Shown: positions 46,064 to 56,643 of the stretch, piece after piece
How the letters are laid out: every line of letters starts with the position of its first letter
Position numbering within the stretch: position 1 is the first letter of the stretch
Source: Trifolium pratense
Taxonomy: Eukaryota > Streptophyta > Magnoliopsida > Fabales > Fabaceae
Length of the DNA stretch: 64,000 nucleotides
Direction: 5' to 3'
NCBI RefSeq assembly: GCF_020283565.1
Contig: NC_060060.1
Span: forward strand, 28,396,001-28,460,000
Translations under genes and position numbers: made by a program
The notes under the pieces: model-generated
The model's input: only the letters and a program-made list of their open reading frames with translations
The model's database searches: none
What the model was told of the DNA's origin: nothing

Positions 46064-48591
46064 TTATTCCTTACCAACCACAGACTCCTTAATCTTCTGA
46101 GCCTCATCCTTGGTCGCCTCCCACGCTCCTTCCGCCTTCTCCCCTGCATTCTTCAGAGCCTCTTTCGCCGATTCAACAGCATCCTCTCCCTTATCCGTTG
46201 TTATCTCAACTCCTTCTTTTGTCTTATCAACAACATAATCTGTTGCTTCTTTGGTTTTGTCCTGTGCCTCTACAGCATAATCTTTTGCCTTCTCTCCAGC
46301 ACTCTCTGCTGCCTCTACAGCACTATTTGTTCCTTCTTTTGTTTTATCCGCGATTGAACTTGCAGTTTCCTTTGTCTTCTCGGTTGCATCTGCTGCGACT
46401 TTTTTGGCGTTGTCTATGCCTTCGCTTATCGATTCTGCGGCTCTAACGACGCCCGGTCTTGTTTTTGTTGAAGAAGCATAAGCCCAATTGGCTGAAGTAT
46501 ACTTTGTTCCAACTACTGCATTTCTACACTGAGAAAGAAAACATCCAGAAAAATAAATAATGGTCGATGGGAAATTATAGTAAAAAATGTTATGTAAAAC
46601 TTCACATCAACAATATATACCTCAATTTTATATAATACACATTTTCCCATCCTCAAGTTTTCCATCTTTTTTTAGTCAAAAAAAAGTTTTCCATCTTTTT
46701 TTATTAATGTGATTTTACAAGTTTTGGTAAAGGTAAAAAATACTAACAATTGAGCACTAACTTTAACCTTTTTTTTAAAAAATACCATTCCGTCCGTTTT
46801 TTTTTTTAATTGTCATTTTAGATTTTTGTACACATGTCAATGCACAACTTTGATTACTAATATATTTAATTATTCATTGTAAAAAATTAATAAAATTTTA
46901 TATTTTGAAAATACTTGTCGAGACAAATTGAACAATATCTTATATGCTAATATTTATTTTTATATATTAATAAAAAATTATAATCAAAGTGTGAGGAAAA
47001 AAATTATAATAAAAGTAGATTATATAAAATAGTGTTACACGATTCTCAAACAACAGTTAAAAAGAAACGGCACGAGTACTATACAAATTTTATTAATCTT
47101 TGTAATTTGTTAAGGATGGTTTTATATATAGACACGTCTAAGTTCTAACTATATACTAGCACACTACTTCGAATACATTATATTACACTTTAATTTTATG
47201 ATGATATACTAGTAAACACACAAATAATTAAGAAGATCAATTAAATAAAAGTGTCATGTGTTGCAATTTTATTACTGTATTATTTTAACGAAAATTAAAT
47301 ATATAAAACTTATTTTGGAGTTTGTGTCGTCAAAATTTTTAAAATATAAAAAATATTAATACAAAATTAATCTTTTTATTCTTAATCAATGTCATAGAGA
47401 TATTAGTTAACATGACTATTTTTTTAATATTTGTTCAAAAATTTAAAAAATGTCGTATGTGATAAAAACATTAAATGATTATAAAATACTCCGTTCTGTC
47501 TATTTTATAAGCAAATTTTATATTTCTAAGTTCATTGCATAATTGATGTATCTAGACAATATTATAGTCCAGATACATTAATTATATAATGAACTTAAAA
47601 AGATAAAATTTGTTTATAAAATGTTACGAAGTACTCCCTTTGGTCATTATTATAAGCAAAAAATTAATTTTTAGATTCATTGAAAAATTGACGTATCTGA
47701 TCTGTATTATGAACCAAATAAATCAGTTTTCCAATAAATTTAAAAAGTGATTTTTTTGCTTATAATAGTGATCGGAGAGAATAAGTAATACTCCCTCTAG
47801 TCCTTATTATAAGAAAAGTTTGACTTTTTAGATTCATTATAAAATTAATGTATCTAGACTATAATATTGTCCAGATAGATTAGTTTTACAATGAATCTAA
47901 AAAGTAAAATTTCTCTTATAGTAAGGACGAGAGGGAGTAAGTAGATGGAGTATCATATATATAGTATTGTGACTCGTGTTAACTTACATCTGATTATTTA
48001 ATGAACTTAGAAAAGATAAAATTTGCTTATAAAATGTTACGAAGTACTCCCTCCGGTCACTATTATAAGCAAAAAATTACTTTTTAGATTCATTGAAAAA
48101 TTGATGTATCTAACATGTATCATAGTCCAGATACATTAATTATATAATGAATCATAGTCCAGATACATTAATTATATAATGAACTTAGAAAGATAAAATT
48201 TGCTTATAAAATGTTACGAAGTACTCCCTCCAGTCACTATTATAAGCAAAAAATTACTTTTTAGATACATTGGAAAATTGATGTATCTAACCTGTATTAT
48301 GAACCAAATAAATCAGTTTTCCAATGAATTAATGTATCTAAACTATAATATTGTCTAGATACATTAGTTTTATAATGAATCTAAAAAATAAAAATTCTCT
48401 TATAGTAAAGACGAGAGGGAGTAAGTAGATGGAGTATGATATATATACTATTGTGACTCGTGTTAACTTACATCTGAATGGTTGGAAGCAAAGAAGAGGA
48501 TGGAAGGTTTAGGAAGAGAGATTGAAGATACGTTAGGGAGTGGCTTTGAGAAGCGGATGAGTGCGTTGTTGGTTGTGAACACTGCTTCCAT
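46064..48591 (-). CDS. LEA_4 protein with organelle presequence, array gene 1
   Basis: Hydrophilic stress protein of 194 aa. Exon 1 (48472-48591) encodes a 40-residue presequence rich in Ser, with Lys/Arg and almost no acid (Glu2 is the exception before the final Asp), containing RFSKPLPNVSSISLPKPS and FFASNHSD. The 1,943-bp intron (46529-48471) is GT-AG, phase 0. Exon 2 (46064-46528) starts CRNAVVGTKYTSANWAY and carries 11-residue LEA_4 motifs (DATEKTKETA, DKTKEGTNSAVEAAESAGEK, DKTKEATDYVVDKTKEGVE), ending AWEATKDEAQKIKESVVGKE. The exon 2 frame has no upstream Met, so splicing is required. Family role: protects membranes and enzymes during drying or freezing. The Cys at the exon 2 start replaces a Trp in the sister genes, and the Arg of PSRVFF is Ile here, so targeting may be weaker. 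Confidence 0.88.
47487..48430. repeat. Cluster of Stowaway-like MITEs and a duplicated splice donor in the LEA gene 1 intron
   Basis: Several units with termini tactccctccggtcactatta / cgagagggagta fill the intron. A block of about 480 bp is duplicated: gtagatggagtatcatatat at 47941 and its near copy at 48421. The duplication includes the end of exon 1 and the donor (minus strand tcagatgtaagttaacacg) at about 47978-47996, matching the true junction at 48471/48472. Confidence 0.85.
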
Positions 48592-48672
48592 GTTTCTTTC
48601 TTAATTTTCTCGACTACTTTAATTTGTGTTTGTTTGTTGGTTTGATGAAACAGTTGTGTGTTTCTTGATTGG

Positions 48673-48678
48673 TTTATA
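48673..48678 (-). promoter_or_regulatory. TATA box of LEA gene 1
   Basis: TATAAA on the minus strand, 82-87 bp upstream of the ATG, in the same context (ctataaaccaatcaag) as gene 2. Confidence 0.6.
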
Positions 48679-48690
48679 GGTTCATTGGAA

Positions 48691-48852
48691 GGTTTGTCAC
48701 CATTATCTGAGGATTGCATATATTCAAAGTAAGAGGTGGCAAATAACTGTGGTGACACGTGTCCTTAGTTTTACCATTGCCGACGTGATTTTGGTGCTTT
48801 TTGTTGAGAAGTGTCGACGTGATTTTTGTTTTTTTGTTCAAAATGTACCGAC
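48691..48852 (-). promoter_or_regulatory. Conserved promoter of LEA gene 1: ABRE and DRE cores
   Basis: Contains the paralog-shared block (plus-strand gtttgtcaccattat to aagaggtggcaaa), a palindromic ABRE gacacgtgtc (48754-48763), gccgacgtg (48779-48787) where a DRE core GCCGAC overlaps an ACGTG core, tcgacgtga (48814-48822) and a DRE core accgac (48847-48852). ABRE and DRE are established ABA and dehydration/cold response sites; activity here is inferred. Confidence 0.65.
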
Positions 48853-48859
48853 ATGTAAC

Positions 48860-49644
48860 AAAACAAGGTGACACATTTCTCGTACTAGTTGGAGTTGTGT
48901 ATAATCTGACTCCCTCTCTGTACTTTATTTTTATTTTAAGAAAAATGTTATTCAAACACATTTTTTTTAACAAAATTACATTTTTGTTTTTTTTAATATT
49001 TTTTGCAAATCTCAATATACGTGTTGTGAGTGGAGAAAAAATAATGTTGTATTTTTGTCAATTTTTTTATGTTTATATAACACACCTCTTATTTTAAATG
49101 TTAAACCTCTTTTATGCATAGGAAAAACTAAAAAAAAGACAAAAAAGACAAGTAAATTAAAGGAGATGTAAGTAGAGAAACTGAAAGAGAAGTTGCACAT
49201 TTAAAAGATTGATTGAGTTATCATTTAAATTTTCCGTGAACTTTGCTAATTAGTGTACATAATCACGGTTTAAGTAAGAGTTTTAGATATTAAAATTTTT
49301 GGCTAAAATAAAGACTTCAAAATATTACAATTGAATTTTTAGTATCTTTTTGTTGAGTTGGTAAAATTGAAGACCCAAATTCTTTTTAACTCAAATTTAA
49401 TCCTCAATTTTAAGCAATATTTAGATTTTCCATTTACTTTTCATACAACTTTGTATAATTTTTTTATTTTACAAGGTCTCACAACTAAATCTGATTTAGA
49501 CGTCTAATTATGTTGGACCGACCTTGCACACACAACTATTCTCTTCTCTCAAGGAATGATAAAAAAACAATAATCAAGAATAATCAATGTAAATAAGGTG
49601 GTTCTGTCAATAAGTAATTTTAAAATCTGTTTGTAAATGAGACT
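48860..49644. other. Intergenic between LEA genes 1 and 2 (part)
   Basis: No coding pattern recognised; AT-rich sequence. Confidence 0.4.
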
Positions 49645-49735
49645 TTTTTTTGTTTATAATGAGCTGAGGATCGAACACAGTACTTATAACATACTACCCA
49701 AATCTCTCACCACTTGACCAAACCTAGTGACTTTA
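49645..49735 (-). mobile_element. tRNA-derived SINE, second family
   Basis: The minus strand reads cactaggtttggtcaagtgg, then tactgtgttcgatcctcagc (B box) with a T run at 49647-49654 as poly-A on the minus strand. Sister of 38028-38122. Confidence 0.65.
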
Positions 49736-51172
49736 AATGAGACTTTTCTTGTAGAGTCATTCTTTAATCAATTTTAATGTTTTTATTTTTACAGAAAAAA
49801 TATTCACTCGTTCAAATTAGAAGAGTACATCAAATGCTAGCATAAATTTAATATCGCTAAAAACGAAAAAGACGAATCTGTAAAGGATCTCACAACATCA
49901 AAGTTAATAGCATAAAATGGCATACTCGTGCCTCCTGATTTGCATAATTGACGACCTATTGAATTTGTAGTTGAGCAAAATTGATATGTTAATCTGAACC
50001 AAACAAATACCGCAATAAGATGAGAAATCAAAAGAACATCGTACCAAGCCAGAAAATCATACAACACGTACCACACTAATATGACTAAATCACAATCACA
50101 AAATCTAATCTAATCTACCGTCAACATTTAATTTATTGCAGCTGATGATGAAGCGATGGACGATACTTCCTCCATCTCTAAATTGGACTAAATAGGTAAA
50201 AAACTTTCTTTTGGGCCGGGCTACCATAATTATATCGGTACGAATTTTTCACTACAGTATAGCATAGCAGTGACTAAATGTTCAATGTGATATACTTAAA
50301 CTGTAAGACTCTTTCATCCATTAAACTAATATTTTGAGTTGGTCGTTCCTCATGTGCAATAAAATGTTGAAAGAAACTTATCATCACTCATACAAGCCTC
50401 AAAAATAAAAAGAGGAAACCAAATTTAAAGAAGGATTGGTTATGCCCCTTATATTCCAGTAGATATCAAATGATGATCTCGGAGTCAGCCCAATAGATAA
50501 TTAGAGGTCTAAAACAAGTTTTTTTGTGAGACCTTATAAAACAAAATTACATGTAATTTCATAAAAATAAATAAATTTAAATATTACTAATATCAAAGGT
50601 TGAACTTGTGTCTAGGAGGACTTAACGCTTTAACCAAATGAAAAAAAATTTGAGACTTATTTTCAGCCAAATTATTGAAGTCTAAAACCTTTGTTTGAAT
50701 CCATTAGCCCTCGAACCGGTTCCTAATGATCCTCATTCTCAACTCTACCCCGCTTGAATGAGTAATATCATAGGCATTAGCACCCATTATTAAGTTATAA
50801 AGTACTTCAATGCTATGTTAACCAAATTGAATTTGGTTGAAATGATTGTTCATCTCCAATACTATTATGTGTTCATGAATTTGATGAGTATATAAACCAA
50901 ATTAAAATAGCTCTCCATCTAAGGAAAAAATTATATGATGATATCGTAATTATATGAAAAAGAAAAGGCATATATGCACGGACAATATCAACTATGTTTT
51001 CTATCACGTCATCCTACTTTCTTAATATGACACGATAAAAGATGATGTAAAACTATTTTACACCGTCAATGCATTTCCATTAAACTATAATTATATTATC
51101 AATTATCATTTGAGGCAGGGTAGAGTTGAGACATAAACATACATAAACAAGATATATTAATTAAAGCCTTAA
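49736..51172. other. Intergenic between LEA genes 1 and 2
   Basis: No gene recognised. About 50990-51085 (tcacgtcatcctactttctt; gatgatgtaaaactatttta; caccgtcaatgc) resembles part of the MITE at 61246-61412. Confidence 0.4.
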
Positions 51173-52078
51173 TCAATCTTCCTTTCCAACCACTGTTTCC
51201 GCAATCTTCTGTGTCTCTTCCTTGGCCGCCTCCCACGCTCCTCCCGCTTGCTCCTTTGCCTTCTCTGCTGCATTCTTCAGAGCCTCAGCCGTCTCATTCG
51301 ACTTCTCTTGGGCACTCTCTGCTGCCTCTACAGCCTTATTTGTTCCTTCTGTTGCTTTATCAATGACTGAACCCGCAGCGTCCTTTGACTTCTCGTTTGC
51401 ATCTTGTGCGGATTTTTTTATGTCATCTCCGGCGGCTCTGACGACTATTACATCTCGTCTTGTCTTTGTTGAAGAAGCATAGCCCCAATTGGTTGAAATA
51501 CTTTTTGTTCCCTCTGCTGCATTTCTCCACTGAAAAATAAAACATTCAAAAAATAAAAAAACTTGTTCACAAAATGAAAAAATATTGTATTTTTATTCAT
51601 GTTTAAGACTAAATGAAATCTGAATTTTATTGTATTTACAGTATAATATTTATTTTAATTCAAAATATTAGTAATACAACACTAATATTATTATTTTATT
51701 GTTAACCCTCTAGTTCTTATGAGAAAGAGACGACCCTATATTATCATTTTAGTTGAAATAAGATATGCTTAAAATTTTAACTAATTTATTCGTTGGTTTT
51801 AAGTATAGGCATGAAAAAAAAAAGTATAGGCATGAAAACGGAAAAGGACAGAGACTATTTTTGTTATTTATATAATCTTATAATTATCAGTTTCGTATAC
51901 AATTTTTTTTTTTTTGAACGGCTTTCATATACAATATTTAGATATTAAATTAACTTACGTCAGAATGGTTGGAAGCAAAGAAGACTCTAGAGGGTTTAGG
52001 AAGAGTAGTGAGTGAAGAGACATTAGGGAATGACTTTGAGGTGTGGAAGAGTGTGTTTCCGCTCAACATTGTTGCCAT
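51173..52078 (-). CDS. LEA_4 protein with organelle presequence, array gene 2
   Basis: Short family member of 158 aa. Exon 1 (51959-52078) encodes a 40-residue presequence including HTSKSFPNVSSLTTLPKPSR and VFFASNHSD. The intron 51530-51958 is GT-AG, phase 0, at exactly the same codon as in genes 1 and 3. Exon 2 (51173-51529) begins WRNAAEGTKSISTNWGYASS and has fewer LEA_4 11-mers (DANEKSKDAAGSVIDKATEG, AEKAKEQAGGAWEAAKEET), ending KIAETVVGKED. Exon 2 is open but has no Met on this strand, so the gene is only apparent through the splice model. Predicted to be an intrinsically disordered amphipathic helix former that protects organelle membranes under water stress. Function is inferred from the family. 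Confidence 0.88.
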
Positions 52079-52181
52079 GCTTTCTTAAGTTTAATTTGAC
52101 GAGTTAGTGTTTTGTTTGAAGACACTGTGTTGTTGTTGTGTGTGTGTGTTCTCTTTGGAGAATGAAATGAAACTTGATTGG

Positions 52182-52187
52182 TTTATA
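52182..52187 (-). promoter_or_regulatory. TATA box of LEA gene 2
   Basis: TATAAA on the minus strand, 104-109 bp upstream of the ATG, in the context ctataaaccaatcaag shared with gene 1. Confidence 0.6.
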
Positions 52188-52200
52188 GATTCATTGGATA

Positions 52201-52348
52201 TTTTGTCACCATTATCATTATCTTAGGATTGTAAATATTCCAAGTAAGAGGTGGCAAATAAAAGTGGGGTTCACACATGTACCTAGTCTTGGTACTGGAT
52301 CTATTTCTGCCGACGTGATTTTTCTCTTTGTTGAATTGTGCCGACGTG
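52201..52348 (-). promoter_or_regulatory. Conserved promoter of LEA gene 2: two fused DRE/ACGT sites
   Basis: Holds the paralog-shared block (plus-strand ttttgtcaccattat to gtaagaggtggcaaa, 52201-52258) and two copies of gccgacgtgattttt at 52309 and 52340, each joining a DRE core GCCGAC to an ACGTG core. Confidence 0.65.
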
Positions 52349-52424
52349 ATTTTTGTTCTTTTGTTGAAATGTGGCAACATGAAATAAAAACTAGGTTTGA
52401 GCTATTTATATACTATGTTTCTTT

Positions 52425-52745
52425 TTCTTTCCAGTGGTTAAAAAAATTTCACCCTTAAAAGAGATGAGTGGATGTTGGTTATTAGAGGATAATCAGCTAT
52501 TTTATTCATTCACAAGTGCGCCTTTTATAGGCAAGGATATTATTGCTTGCAATACAAGCCAAACACACTTAGGCCTAGACAGGCAAGCCCAAGGCAGCGT
52601 GCACGCTCATAAGCAAGCCCAAGCACAATACTAACACACACACAACTAACATTCACACCTAACAGTGGAATGATCGGAGCTCGAACTCAGTTCCCTACAT
52701 ATATAATACAATGTCTCTGTCAACTGAGTTAAATTCACTGGACTA
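52425..52745 (-). mobile_element. tRNA-derived SINE split by a solo LTR
   Basis: The minus strand reads aactcagttgacagagacat (A box) and ctgagttcgagctccgatca (B box) from 52740 down to about 52665, then resumes at 52472 with cactcatctcttttaagggt and 'gaaatttttttaaccactgg'. The order matches the SINEs at 17883 and 31993. The gap is the solo LTR. Confidence 0.7.
52473..52664 (-). mobile_element. Solo LTR inserted in a SINE
   Basis: Starts TGTTGG, ends CTAACA, with a perfect 5-bp duplication GTGGA at 52468-52472 and 52665-52669. A 'ccttttataggc' phrase (minus gcctataaaagg) supplies a TATA box for the minus orientation. 192 bp long. Confidence 0.85.
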
Positions 52746-52856
52746 TATAAAGAGTAGACGGCCTTCATATTCTTTTTTCATGTCCTACATCTGTCAAGTT
52801 TGGCACATGAGTGGCATGTGGCGCAATATTAAAAAAGTAAGTCTCACAACCACGAG

Positions 52857-53744
52857 CAGGGGCGGATCTATTCAGCACTGAGGGTGTGCATATGACCACC
52901 CTGGACTTTTCAAATTTACACCTACTATTCTATATTATTGTTACTTTGCACACCCTGAATACTTCCATTTGCACCACTTGTCCAAAACATTTTCTCTCGT
53001 GTCATTAAATAAATACTAATGCGCCTTGCCTTTTTGTTGGGCTTTAAATTAAAATCCACTAACCCACTTAAGATAAAAACGCAGTCTAAAAAAAATAGAA
53101 CTCTTGACTTGAGTTATGATCCCGTTTGGATTAACTTATTTTTGAGTTTATGCAATATAAATTATTTTTATACTATTTTATAAATTCACACTAGTGAAAA
53201 TTGTATTTTTATAAGCTATTCTATCATAAACTACCTTGACAAACTTATAATAATACATAAAAATTGCATAAGCTATTTGCATAAACTCAAAAATAAATTA
53301 ATCCAAACAAACCTTAATGGTAAGATAAAACTCTAGAGCCACTTAGAAAATGCATACATCATACTTCTTTTATAGTAGTTATTATTATATTTTTTCTTTT
53401 GTCTATGGATATTATCACTATGATTAATAATATTGATAATATTCCTCCTTCAATTTTCAAATGATTATAATTAAAAAATATTTTTTTTTATAACAAATAT
53501 ACTTTTAAAATTTTATCAAATTGCTCAAGCAAAGTTTAAAAAAATAACATGCGCAGGCATATTTATGCCTGTAAGTCTTAATTAAATTAGTAAAAAAATG
53601 CCTAAATTGTTATGACAAGCGTAATGATCGGGGTTCAAACTCCGTCTACCTCATTTGTGTGTGTGAGTTTACGATGACTTTGTCATTTCTTCTATGTTTC
53701 AAAAAAAATTGCACCCCCTGATGCAGGATCCTGATCCGCCACTG
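52857..53744. mobile_element. Non-autonomous hAT element with nested MITE
   Basis: Termini CAGGGGCGGATC and GATCCGCCACTG are imperfect inverted repeats. A perfect 8-bp duplication ACCACGAG flanks them (52849-52856 and 53745-53752). No transposase remains. The interior holds a Tourist-like MITE and a SINE-like fragment (B-box-like gatcggggttcaaactccg near 53628). Confidence 0.85.
53120..53313. mobile_element. Tourist/PIF-type MITE nested in the hAT element
   Basis: Left end gtttggattaacttattttt and right end aaataaattaatccaaac are inverted, followed inward by gagtttatgcaa and ttgcataaactc. Confidence 0.7.
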
Positions 53745-54020
53745 ACCACGAGATGCAGTTTTCTTTGTTTTACATAAATTAGATATGCAGCAAACGACAT
53801 TATGGACTATGATTGTGTGGAACATATAGAAACATCGTAATTTAAAATTATGGAATGATGTCACCTAAAAGAATTTGCAATTTTTTAACGCGCAAAACAC
53901 ATGATTGAAGATTGGAAGCTTGCTAATACTATTAAGCCGAAACACCCAACTACTGGTATGGGTAGCAGCAACCACAATAGTGTGCATGAACAGCAGAGTA
54001 GAAACAGTGAAATTCGGTGA

Positions 54021-54340
54021 AAAAACCAGATGTCGAAGAATATAAATGTAATGTTAATGCCTCCTTTACAAAACAACGAAATCACATTGATTTTGACATG
54101 TGTATACCAAATGATGAGGATAGATTTGTGCTTGGTAAAACAATGTAGTCCTCACCTATATGTAAAGTGGATATAGGAGAAGCTTTGAACACTATTAATT
54201 GAATGCATGAATTACAATTGGAAGGAATCAATTTTGTGTTAGACTCGAAAAAAATTGTTGATTATTTCACAAAGACCAAAATAATGTTACAAAATTTGGT
54301 GCTATTTTGAATGAATATAAACCTTTTTTTAGTTTGTATT
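54021..54340 (+). pseudogene. LINE RNase H (RVT_3) pseudogene
   Basis: One frame reads KCNVNASFTKQRNHIDFDMC, IPNDEDRFVLGKTM, stop, SSPICKVDIGEALNTIN, stop, MHELQLEGINFVLDSKKIVDYF, after which the match continues in another frame (FGAILNE). This is the order of the plant LINE RNase H domain, with the catalytic-type Asp/Glu/Asp positions (NVNASF where NIDASF is usual, GEAL, VLDSK). Both stops replace a Trp codon (TGG to TAG, TGG to TGA). It has no flanking reverse transcriptase and cannot encode a functional enzyme. Confidence 0.8.
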
Positions 54341-54652
54341 TTGAATGATGTATTGACATGTATAACTATATGTATCAGCCATTATGTTATTATGAATGAA
54401 CATTTTTTAAGTGAGAAAATAAAAAATAAATTTGAGATCTATTCAAAATTTGAGCCAACATAAAAGAGCATGGAGTAATTTTGCCCAATTTTATTTATAC
54501 TAATACTATATATAAAGTGAAAGTAATTTGAGGGAATTATGCAACTCTGTTAACAAAGATAGTTGCACATTGAAAGTTGATAAACATACAACTATACATG
54601 ATAAACCGTGCCATAGTACTATACTAATTAATTAAAGCCTTAATTCTTCCTT

Positions 54653-56571
54653 TCAATAACCCTTGCTCTGACCAAGATCTTTACTCTGCCCATAACCTTT
54701 TCTCCTCAATTCATGAACATGTTCATCTACAACAGCACCGGCACCACCACCACCACCGTGATCATCATCATCATCCTTCCCAATCACCGTCTCCTTAATC
54801 TTCTGTGTCGCGTCCTTAGCAGTCTCCCATGCTCCTTGGGCGGTCTGCTTCGCCATTTCCCCTGCATTCTTTAGAGCCTGAGTCGCCGACCCAGCAACCT
54901 CCTCTGTCTTCTCCGCTGTTTTCTCAGCTCCTTCTTTTGTTTTATCAGCCATGTAACTTGCTCCTTCCTTGGTTTTATCCTTTGCGTCGTAAGCATAGTC
55001 TCTAACGGTCTCTCCAGCACGCTCTGCAGCATCCTTGGTTCTTTCCTTTGCGCCATAAGCATAATCTCTAGCTGTCTCTCCAGCACTCTGTGCAGCATCC
55101 TTGGTTCTTTCCTTTGCATCATAAGCATAGTCTTTAGCACTCTCTGCTGCATCCTTGGTTCTGTCCTTTGCGCCGTATGCATAGTCTCTAACAGTCTCTC
55201 CAGCACGCTCTGCAGCATCCTTGGTTCTTTCCTTGGCATCATAAGCATAGTCTTTAGCACTCTCTGCTGCATCCTTGGTTCTGTCCTTTGCGCCATAAGC
55301 ATAGTCTCTAACCGTCTCTCCAGCACCCTCTGCAGCATCCTTGGTTCTTTCCTTGGCATCATAAGCATAGTCTCTTGCCTTGTCTCCAGCATATTCCGCC
55401 TTATCTGCAGCCCTGTTTGCAGCATCCTTTGTCTTCTCTTTTGCATCCCATGCATATTGTTTGATGTCCTCTGAGTCTACTCCTTCGCTCATCGATTCTC
55501 TTGCTCTATCAGCTATTTCATCTGCATCGCGTCTTGTCTTTGATGAGGTTGAAGATCGATCATAGGCCCAATCAGTTGAAGTGTTTCTTGTTCCTTCTGC
55601 TGCATTTCTCCACTGGAATAAATAATATCCAAAATATTAATGAATCTTTGGTACATATTAAATTTATCGAATTTTATAAACTAATTTGATCGATAAAAAA
55701 TACATTTGAGAATTAAAAAATTATATCCAAAGATCAAAATGACTAATTAAAAACACTTAAATATATGAACCAAATATATATATACTATATATATATGTGA
55801 AATAAAAGTTGGTTACAAGTTAGTTGCGGATATCAAATGCAAAGGAACTGTGGGGATCGGGATGCAAGAAGAATACTCTATACTCTCCGGCATAGAGAAT
55901 ATAAACACGAATGAGGATCATTTGAAATGGCTTTCACTCACTAACTCGATGTAACTCTTTCTTTTCCGGTAACTTCTTTTCGGGTGGCTTCACTCAGAAG
56001 CCCTTAATCTAATCTTAATCTAATCTATAGGTAGTCCTTTCTATGATCCAACTATCAATGAAAGCACAAATTATTATGACTTAAATTACAAGTTAGACTA
56101 ATGTAATCTATGGAAGAGCCTCATAGCTTAAATACTCTATTAAGCACATTAATATATTCAATGTAAAAGTCTAACAAAATGTTTGAACAAGTTAGACTTC
56201 ACATGCCAAAAATGTGGTTTCCTATTTAAAATATCTAGGATATTATCTGAGCCACAATATAAAAATTGACAGCAATGCAACAACTGCAACTACAATTTAA
56301 AATCTCAAATTCTATTACTGCAATTGTGACTACATCAATCATATTTGACCGAATATCACGAACAAATATTTTTTGTTAATGTGACACTACTATTTAATCC
56401 TCTGAGTGTGAGTGCATAGTTGAAGTATGGAAGAAGTAAACTTACGTCTGAATGGTTTGAAGCTGAAGCGAAGAAGACTCTAGAGGGTTTGGGAAGTGAA
56501 GTTGAAGGGACATTAGGGAATGACTTAGAGAAGCGGAAGAGTACATTTTTTGTAATGAACATTGCAGCCAT
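54653..56571 (-). CDS. LEA_4 protein with organelle presequence, array gene 3 (long form)
   Basis: 361-aa hydrophilic stress protein. Exon 1 (56446-56571) encodes a 42-residue presequence free of acidic residues until its last Asp (RFSKSFPNVPSTSLPKPSRV, FFASASNHSD). The intron 55613-56445 is GT-AG, phase 0. Exon 2 (54653-55612) begins WRNAAEGTRNTSTDWAYDRS and contains eight YA(Y/W)(D/G)AK(E/D)(R/K)TK(D/E)(A/G)A repeats in a 40-residue higher-order unit, then AEKTEEV and AWETAKDATQKIKETVIGK. Unlike genes 1 and 2 it continues into a DDDDD, Gly-rich and KGYGQSKDLGQSKGY tail. Length and layout fit the pea mitochondrial LEA protein (LEAM), which folds into amphipathic helices on drying and protects the inner membrane. 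A plastid location cannot be excluded. The Met at 55492 is internal. Confidence 0.92.
54985..55395. repeat. 120-bp coding minisatellite in LEA gene 3
   Basis: The phrase tagtctttagcactctctgc recurs at exactly 120 bp spacing (55129 and 55249), and near-identical half units continue on both sides. The period keeps the reading frame and adds 40 residues per unit. Confidence 0.9.
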
Positions 56572-56643
56572 GTTTCTTTGAGTTTGTGTTTGATTTTATC
56601 ACACTTATGTGTTCTTTCTATTTTGGTGATGAAATTTGATCGA

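Noticed and set aside
46198..46446. Leu-rich plus-strand ORF
   Set aside because: Antisense to exon 2 of LEA gene 1.
51222..51482. Plus-strand ORF of 86 codons, Ala/Ser-rich
   Set aside because: It is the antisense shadow of exon 2 of LEA gene 2; Ala and Ser runs arise from reversed LEA repeats.
54871..55455. Minus-strand ORF of 194 codons within LEA gene 3
   Set aside because: It is a second frame of the same repetitive exon (Arg/Met/Glu-rich), open only because the 120-bp unit lacks stops in that frame. The frame joined to exon 1 is the real one.
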